Source: Pseudorasbora parva (Eukaryota; Chordata; Actinopteri; Cypriniformes; Gobionidae). Taken from it: a stretch of DNA of 64,000 nucleotides. Both the position numbers and the translations under genes were made by a program. Location: positions 28,467,753-28,531,752 of the forward strand of contig NC_090182.1 of assembly GCF_024679245.1 (NCBI RefSeq). The letters run 5' to 3'. Under the pieces are notes generated by a model, which was not told the DNA's origin, ran no database searches, and saw only the letters and a list, made by a program, of their open reading frames with translations. Positions 57,413 through 64,000 of this stretch are shown here, piece by piece. Numbering within the stretch: the stretch's first letter is position 1; each line of letters starts with the position of its first letter.

Positions 57413-58483
57413 ACGTGTCCAGTGCAATCGCGAATCTCTCATCTTCTCTTAAACTAAGCCTGTATGTGCACAAACTGTGTTCCGTGCGTCGCAAGAAGAG
57501 AAATACTCTTCTTTACGGTTTCGTTCTCTTTGCTCTTGGCATAAACGGCAACAACCAATCAGAAATAGGCTTCAACGACTGACCAATGAAAACGCGACAT
57601 CGTACATTAAATCTTATATTGAACCCCACATGGAATCAGAATCACTTGAGTTCATTTTTTTACAGTCTATGGTTCAGTGACTTCAATAAAGATGAGTGAG
57701 ATGGATCCGCAGAATCGACGATATTTTTGTTTTTATGTAAAACAGGCCTAGGTCAAATATATCTTAAAAATGTCTGGGAAGAGGGCGATTGGATTATTTT
57801 ACATATTAACCTAGACTGCTCTAGCCTATATGCACAGCCACTTTGTTCACACTACAGGTGCCATGCCCATTTAAAAGTGAGATTTTTGAGCCAAATGGAT
57901 TTAAATGCAGATTCCAAAAGGCAAAAATAATTAAAATCTGAACAAAATGCCCCCTAATAGATATAAAATAAGAATATATAATGTAATAATAGATAAGGGG
58001 GCAAAATGCCCCAGTAAAATTATGCTATATCTAACTGCATCAAACACAAATGCAACAGAATAAAACTAATTAAAAATACTGACTACTAAATTAATGAAAT
58101 CCATTTTGTTGGGAAAATGTTACTGCAATTTGTGAGTTAAGTTACCTTTCACCTCAAAAGTTGGCATACAATTCTGAATAATCCACTGGCAGTGGCGGAA
58201 CTAGACTTTTATACATGGGGTGGCCAAGGCTGCTTTAGGGGGTCCAGAGATCGTGAATATCATGTGTTATACTTATTTGTTTTCATTGTTTTGACCAATG
58301 TAACATTAAATATGTAACAATAAATAAGCACCCACAACAGTAGATATCAGCGAAATTTCACAATTCTCAGCCTAATAATATAAATGTAAAACATTATTGA
58401 ATACAAGTGAACAGTTGAAGTTGCAGGACACAGTGATTCAGGTACAGAAATTAAATAATCAAACATAATAACATTGCATAATC
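57413..58483. other. Interior of the long-armed element
   Basis: AT-rich. Short frames (57477-57680 and 57727-57930) show no recognisable domain. No transposase remnant seen. Confidence 0.5.
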
Positions 58484-58752
58484 GTTTTAAGTGCAGGCAT
58501 ATTCTCTGAGTGAGCCCAGACAAAAAAATTCTAACAAGAGCAGCGTATCTGAGAGCGCACGCAGAGTTCTCGCGCACGAGCAGGGAGATTCGCGCTCGCA
58601 CATTACATTCAGCGTGCGAGCAGAGAGAGATTTACGCTCGCGCATTATATTCCGCGCGCTCGCAGAGAGATTCGCGCTCGCGCACTATATTAATGTACTT
58701 TTGCGCTACAATAATGCGCTCTCGACATTTGACAGGGAAATAACGCCATATG
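58484..58752. repeat. Right arm of the long GC-rich inverted repeat, expanded
   Basis: Reverse complement of 57226-57412, but about 85 bp longer. The segment around GCGAGCGCGAATCTCTCTGC occurs three times in diverged form here and only once in the left arm. The open frames across it (58491-58787 and 58510-58743) are by-products of the repeat. Confidence 0.85.
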
Positions 58753-58889
58753 CAATAAGGTATTCACGATTGACAGAAACTGTGTGATAAGAGGGGGCTT
58801 ATGTATCTCAAAAAGGTATTAAAAAATAAATGTTTACAAATTGTCAGGGTTTTTTTTGTGCTTCATAGCAATATGTTCTATTTCTTTCT

Positions 58890-59992
58890 TAAAGGCCCAC
58901 TGACATCAAAATTGAAGTTTTTTAGCTTTTAGTATGACCATGTCAGCCTTAAAAGGATCCCCTGGTGTTGAGACTTGTATGGCTTAATATAACATAAATG
59001 ATGTCTCTTACTGAATTATGTAGTAGAAAACCCATGAAAGATCTACATTATTTAAAAAATCCATTTTATATTTGGACCATGGGCCATTTTGTTTGCGTTC
59101 TAGGTTGATGACGTAGATTGGTTGAACTCCTCAATCAGCTGGCATTACCCGTAGCTATTTTTACCACAACGCAACTCGAAAATTGTTTCAGAGTTAAACA
59201 AAACCAATGAATTGCTTTGTAATTGTACTTAAAACACACTCAAACATACATGTGCACACAAACTCACCTACACAAACAGATCGGCGGCCGGGCACACACA
59301 CCTGACAGACTGCGTTGTGTCAATCGAGATGTTGGGCTGCTCAGTCTCCATGACAGGGGCTGAATCCGAAATCGACCCCCTATACCCTGAAATAGGGCAT
59401 TATTTGAAGGGACGGCCATTTGTAGTGTTGTCCGACATCATAGTGGACATGTTCGAGTGCAGTCATTCAGTCTGATAATTGCTATATAGCTCAACACAGT
59501 CGTATTGTTTGAATCTCTTGTTTTCTTGATTTACCATGACTAACTTACCATACAAGGTAACTTACTTTTGTCTCAGAGACAACAATATTGGCTAACATAG
59601 CGTAATCAGAGAGCACTTTCTCCATCATACATTTTTAAATAAATTGCATGTGATTTAGTAACAGTCATTTAGTCATCCTGTTTTTATTAATGTGATATTC
59701 TAATAGATTACTGCAATGTGTTTCAGCCACCAAGCAATTTAGCGTGGTGTGAAGTGAACCGCAGGTGTCTCGACAGCATTCGCTCCAAAGGCTCTCTGCC
59801 CACCCTGCTTCATAATAAAACTAATACAGATTCGCCCATCCATAAACATGAATTCAGAGTCCTTCAGATTCCTTTCCTGTAGAGGTGAAGACAACAACTT
59901 CCATGATTCCACGCTCATTCATGGCATCATCAATATGCCTTTGTTTTGAATAAGCTACCTTTAGAGACAAAAATGACATATTTTGCCTTTAA
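58890..59992. mobile_element. Possible TTAA-flanked DNA element
   Basis: TTAAAGGCCCACTGACATCAAAATTG at the left and a weakly matching inverted end (CAAAAATGACATATTTTGCCTTTAA) at the right. No coding region. The ends match only in part, so the call is tentative. Confidence 0.35.
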
Positions 59993-60880
59993 AAGAATAA
60001 AATGTATATAAGCCTGACTGGTGTGGAGGTGCTAGATGCTGGACTTGCATTGAGCGAGCTGTCATGCTGCGTATTTGCTTAAAGCATTTTAAAAGCGTCA
60101 CAGTAGCACGGGAAATCGAGTTCTGTGTGAACCAAATCTAACATCCAGTGTGGGTGTGGTGTGGTAAACTTTACTTGTGGTTACTGTACTAGGACACCTG
60201 TGTGAATTTGAGGAGAATCTGTACTGTAAAATAAAATCTAAATAACACCATTGGGTAACATTCAGTGCAAAAAATGGCTCCGAAAATTGGTTAGTTCAGA
60301 AAAAAAGGTAATTTTTGCATATATACCACTTGGTTTAATTAGCTAAAGCAAATTTTAATGATATTGATACATTTGGCTGTGAGTTGTATTATATTAAATA
60401 TATTATATTATATTATTGTAAAATATTAAGGCACCCCCCTCCCCATTAGATTTGTTACTGTCTGTTGTAACATGACAATATTAGGCAAAAGTTTAAGTAA
60501 ATAAGTAAATAAAAAAATAAAAAGTTTAAGTAAATAAAACATTATTTACATACAATTCAAATGTATTATTTACAATAAAGTATATATTTTACTATTTTCT
60601 TTTCTTTATTTCCTTTAAACAAAATGTCATTTTCATCTATGAACATATTCCACACAGTTTTCAGTGTTCCCTTATGTGGCTGTGCTATTAAAATGGTTTA
60701 CATTCCCCTGAAGAGATGTTTAAAAGCACAACCGATGCTTTGTTGATATGACAATATGACATGATATGGTTTTGTTATTGTGCTCTGTAAATAGCTCATA
60801 ATCTGCTCAATGGCAGCAAAGGCTCTGACTCAACGCTCAGCCTTAATTTCATGACGGAGTTCTCCTCATTCAAGCACAGG
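59993..60880. other. Region upstream of pdlim3, no gene
   Basis: AT-rich with short low-complexity blocks. A cluster of muscle-type motifs lies at 60670-60706 (listed separately). Confidence 0.4.
60670..60706. promoter_or_regulatory. Candidate muscle regulatory cluster upstream of pdlim3
   Basis: Within 37 bp: a CArG-like CCTTATGTGG (one mismatch in the AT core), a MEF2-like CTATTAAAAT, and CATTCC (M-CAT core). An E-box CAGGTG lies farther on at 60877. ALP/PDLIM3 is a striated-muscle gene and SRF, MEF2 and TEAD sites are usual in such promoters. Each motif alone is weak. Confidence 0.3.
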
Positions 60881-61338
60881 TGTCTGGCCGGCGGTAAGGA
60901 AAGAAAAGTCTAGACAGCAGACAGGGAGGGTGACGACAGAGCGAGGGGAGTCATTCGTGGATGTTTTTAGTTATTGAACAGCTAAGACTTATGGGAAAAG
61001 AGGATTAATCATAAAGGGTGTAAGGTTTGGATCTGAAGGAGGTGGGGAAAGAGTTTGAACCCTCTGCAGTTTCTTAGTCTACCCTATGACCTCACGAGAG
61101 GAGTGGCATCCTGGCATCATCTTTCTTTCATTCACTCTCCTAACCCCACTCACATGCTTAAAAGGGATTCAGAGACAGGCACTGGCTTCCAGTCGTTGTT
61201 GGGTGAGCAATTCGTCCAGGGTAGGAGGGATAAAGCTGATAAATCTCTTTTTACTGCAGATCTCTCGCCAATAAGAGGAGACTGCACTGAAGAACCAAGT
61301 TCAACTTTGAGAAAAAGTCTAAACCAAACAAGACAGAA
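60881..61338 (+). other. pdlim3: Probable promoter and 5' UTR of pdlim3
   Basis: Less AT-rich than its surroundings. No clear TATA box, and the transcription start cannot be placed. Upstream ATGs occur, including a short frame at 60990 (ATG GGA AAA GAG GAT TAA) and a 62-codon frame at 61086-61274. If these are transcribed, they are upstream ORFs. Confidence 0.4.
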
Positions 61339-61431
61339 ATGCCACAGAACGTGGTTCTGGATGGGCCAGCCCCTTGGGGATTTCGACTTTCAGGAGGCAA
61401 AGATTTCAACCAGCCGCTGACCATAACTCGG
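61339..61431 (+). CDS. pdlim3: pdlim3 first coding exon (ALP, start of PDZ domain)
   Basis: ATG in a good context (ACAGAAATGC) starts [20 protein letters not shown], then [11 protein letters not shown], ending at donor GTAAGT in phase 0. [16 protein letters not shown] is the carboxylate-binding start of the PDZ domain of the ALP/Enigma family. MPQ...LSGG...PLxITR fits PDLIM3 best, better than PDLIM1 (MTTQQIDL start). The PDZ domain of ALP binds alpha-actinin at Z-discs. The remaining exons lie beyond the window. Same order and strand relative to sorbs2 as in human 4q35.1. Confidence 0.92.
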
Positions 61432-61749
61432 GTAAGTGAAAGCCTTTGGCTACAGTCTGTGCTGCTTCACACAATCCACTCAGAGATAATGATGCTTTGA
61501 TGTGCTGGGTAACACTGCCGTGGGTCTGAGAAACCAGTGGGTGGATCGTAAAAAAACATTCCCAGGACCTCACTTTAGATGCTACTGAAGAGTACAGCGA
61601 GAAACATTTCTGAGAAATATTTTTAGAGCCACAAGTTCAAACTGACATTCATTTTTAGAAACATCTGTGGTTGTCAGGGAATCATTTCCCAATAGAGACT
61701 TTCTATGTTAGTTAATGATGCAGTTTTTTTTTTTTACGTCATTATGTGA

Positions 61750-62000
61750 TTTTTCTTTAGCAGTGTATTTTAAGAAATGAATACTGACATTTATCAAAGA
61801 TGCATTGATAAAAAGTGACCATATAAATGTGTATAATGTTACAAGATTTTTATTTAAAGTATGCTGTTCTTTTGAAATTGACCAAAAATGTTTCCAAAAA
61901 AATATTGATAATAATAAAAAATGTTTCTTGAGGAGCAAATCAGCATATTAGAATGATTTATGCAGTAATGATGCTGAAAATTGAACTTTGTATTACACAA
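61750..62000 (-). repeat. Cyprinid dispersed repeat, copy 4 (inverted)
   Basis: TGATCAATTTAATGCATCC-like, TTATAAATGT and AAATGTTTCTTGAGGAGCAAATCAGCATATTAGAATGA blocks appear as in the family at 16803, partly in reverse orientation. Confidence 0.6.
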
Positions 62001-62335
62001 TAAATTACATTTTAAAATATATTTAAATATCAGTCTCCTCAGATCTTTAACACAGTAATTAATTGGCCTGTCTGATATTTAAAATAATTAAACCTATTTG
62101 AAATTATTAATTATTTTTTATAATACATTTGAGTCAAAAAGATTTAAGAACCCAAGATGTTCTATTTATTATATTTATATTATTGCTATAGTAGTAATAC
62201 TAATAGTTGCATAATAACTATAGGATACTACCTTCTATTGCATCATGGTGAATTTGAAAACGCACATATTTCACCTCTCATCCCACTCATAAAAGTGTTA
62301 CATTTTATGTGAACTACATTGGTGTTATCTCTTTG

Positions 62336-62378
62336 ACACACACACACGCACACACGCACACACACACGCACACACAGA
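62336..62378. repeat. (CA)n microsatellite with CG interruptions
   Basis: About 43 bp of CA repeats interrupted by CGCA units in the pdlim3 intron. Confidence 0.9.
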
Positions 62379-64000
62379 GTGCCTGGCTCCGTAGGGGATC
62401 TCTACACCTGTTGTCTGAATGATTCGCAAAGCCCTTAGTCTAACAATATTTTAAACAGCCGATGAACATTTGTGGTAACAGAAGAGGTCAAAGGTGAACA
62501 GAGAACCCAGTGAAATGTGAGACAGTCACTTAGATTTAAAAAAAATTGTTCAGTTCATATTTCATTTCTATCCACTAGGATTGTTTATAAATGTCTAAAA
62601 CTGACTAATCCTTCCTTATAGATCACCTGGATGGTGGTGAAAGTGTATAACTTCATATATGTAATTAATTTGAACTGTATAAGATGCTGTACAATGGCAT
62701 GCTAGATTTATGTTCAGCAACTGCACAGATTTGGTGAAGACTAAGGCTCCCCCAGACCAAAACTACTAATTTCCTTTATTCAGAAAGACACCGCACACTA
62801 GCTTGTCTAACTTTTTCTTTCTCTGTTCTTTTAAGAAATATGTTGGGTGTCTGACTGTGAGAAACACTGTATTGTAGCTACTACACACTAACTACATAAT
62901 GCCATTTATCTCTTATCCAGGCCTGTGTCTGAACAGCTCTACTGCTCATTCTGATGTGTGGAATGTTGCAGTTTGATTAGTAGCTCAGTCTCATCGACAG
63001 CAGCTCTTTGATCATGACGTCCAAGTATATTCTTAGTGGAAAGCCAGTTCTGACATTCACCATAAATTGTGAAAAAAATATGCAGTGGAGAACAGAGAGG
63101 TCATCATAAAAATGACTGTCTTCATACTCCCTGATTAGAAGCAGAACTGCAGGTCTTACAACATATGAATTACCCTGTGGTAGTAACAGCACAATGCTGG
63201 TATAAGATAGTATAAAGGTATTTTAATGATTTCCTTATTAATATTCCAAGATATTTCAAATGTATTACCATGAACCGTCTAAAAAAGTATGTTTTTCTAA
63301 TGCATCACTAGTTTTGTCCACATTAGGGGGGAAAGAAACTTTCAGGTGAACTAAATATGAAGTCTCAGCTGAACAGAATGATGTCATTTCTTAAAATAAA
63401 CCAATCAGGTTTATTTAACATTCCTAGCTAATAAATTCCATCCAAGTGAAAATGACATTGGATTTAATTTCAAACAAAAACAATAAAACCCAATCAAACA
63501 TAATTTAAATGGATTAGAACAAGTATGTTTCTTATTTTGTTGTATGCCTATAACCCAGAACCTGAAAGTATGTCTTCAAGCAGAGAAATACCGATGACTA
63601 ATGCAGAATGTGTGTGGTTTCTTTGTATAACCACTGTCTGTAATCATACACATATTGATGCCAGCAAGGTGGCTCTTTTCTCATACTCTGAGCCCTGATG
63701 TTCTCATTCGGGTAACATTAGCCTCCATCGATGCGGGCATGCCAGCACAGATGGGGCTTTTATGAGAATCCAAATCAGACCGTCTAAATTATACTGTTGA
63801 ATTAAAAATGTAAATGACTATATCCAGTCATTGAGCAGACAGCTTTAACGAAAGCGGCACAGTACATTTATTACAGGGACATTCCCTCTGGACCAACCTG
63901 GGCTTTAGTGCTTTGCTAAAGGGCATGATGGGGATAGTTCATGGTTGAGCATCAACCTTGAGCTTTTTCTACTTTACCAAAAAATGGAAATTCTGTCATC

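Larger units (their letters stand above)
61432..64000 (+). other. pdlim3: First intron of pdlim3 (incomplete)
   Basis: No second exon is seen; the expected continuation of the PDZ domain (TPGSKA-like) is absent. Contains an inverted copy of the dispersed repeat at 61750-62000 and a CA/CG microsatellite at 62336-62378. The rest shows nothing I can support. Confidence 0.6.

Noticed and set aside
58491..58787. Arg/Ser/Ala-rich protein on the plus strand
   Set aside because: It is produced by the GC-rich inverted repeat arm and has no start context or homology.
61055..61420. A 121-residue protein overlapping pdlim3 exon 1
   Set aside because: It starts at a non-ATG codon, runs in a different frame through the PDZ-coding exon and lacks any domain. 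At most it is upstream ORF material.

Overview
This is a piece of a teleost fish chromosome, most likely from a cyprinid relative of carp or zebrafish. It has intron-rich vertebrate genes, long CA and TA microsatellites, and dense DNA transposons of types familiar from zebrafish: Tc1/mariner, hAT, piggyBac, long-TIR non-autonomous elements, 5S-derived SINE3 and DIRS. The species cannot be fixed from the sequence alone.

The main gene, on the + strand from about 16.5 kb to 51.8 kb, is a sorbs2 orthologue (ArgBP2/nArgBP2), an actin-linked scaffold protein with a SoHo domain and three C-terminal SH3 domains. I could place 25 exons with AG/GT borders. Their reading phases join without a break from an ATG at 16586 to a TAA at 50989, giving 1,315 codons including the stop. 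Landmarks are the N-terminal exons, the SoHo domain (30.3-32.1 kb), a proline/serine linker, a 1,530-bp exon like the one in the neuronal form nArgBP2 (38940-40469), SH3-1 (41958-42282), SH3-2 (42399-43090) and SH3-3 (49770-50991). Four more open, splice-bordered, phase-compatible blocks (17994, 25058, 27628 and 45005) look like optional cassette exons. The one at 45005 is the strongest.

About 10 kb downstream, on the same strand, is the first coding exon of a pdlim3 (ALP) orthologue at 61339-61431, encoding the start of its PDZ domain. The rest of that gene lies beyond the window. In human 4q35.1 SORBS2 and PDLIM3 are also neighbours in the same order and orientation, which supports both calls. 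Both proteins work at Z-discs and actin structures in muscle.

The first 16 kb hold no host gene that I can recognise. They are a nested pile of transposons: a decayed Tc1 (1.6-2.6 kb), a DIRS recombinase fragment split by a SINE3 (4.2-5.6 kb), a piggyBac gene with a Cys-rich C-terminus interrupted by another element (5.8-8.7 kb), a second SINE3 split by an insertion with an 8-bp target duplication (9.6-11.6 kb), and a nearly intact Tc1 (12.4-14.1 kb). The interval from 52 to 61 kb is also repeat-rich. It holds a relic with a RecQ-helicase-like Walker A peptide, a THAP-domain exon, and an element with unusual long GC-rich inverted arms.

No RNA gene, CRISPR array or evident new biological system was found. 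The most interesting leads are the optional sorbs2 exons, the RecQ-like peptide fragments carried by TAGCCT-ended transposons, and the long-armed fold-back element.
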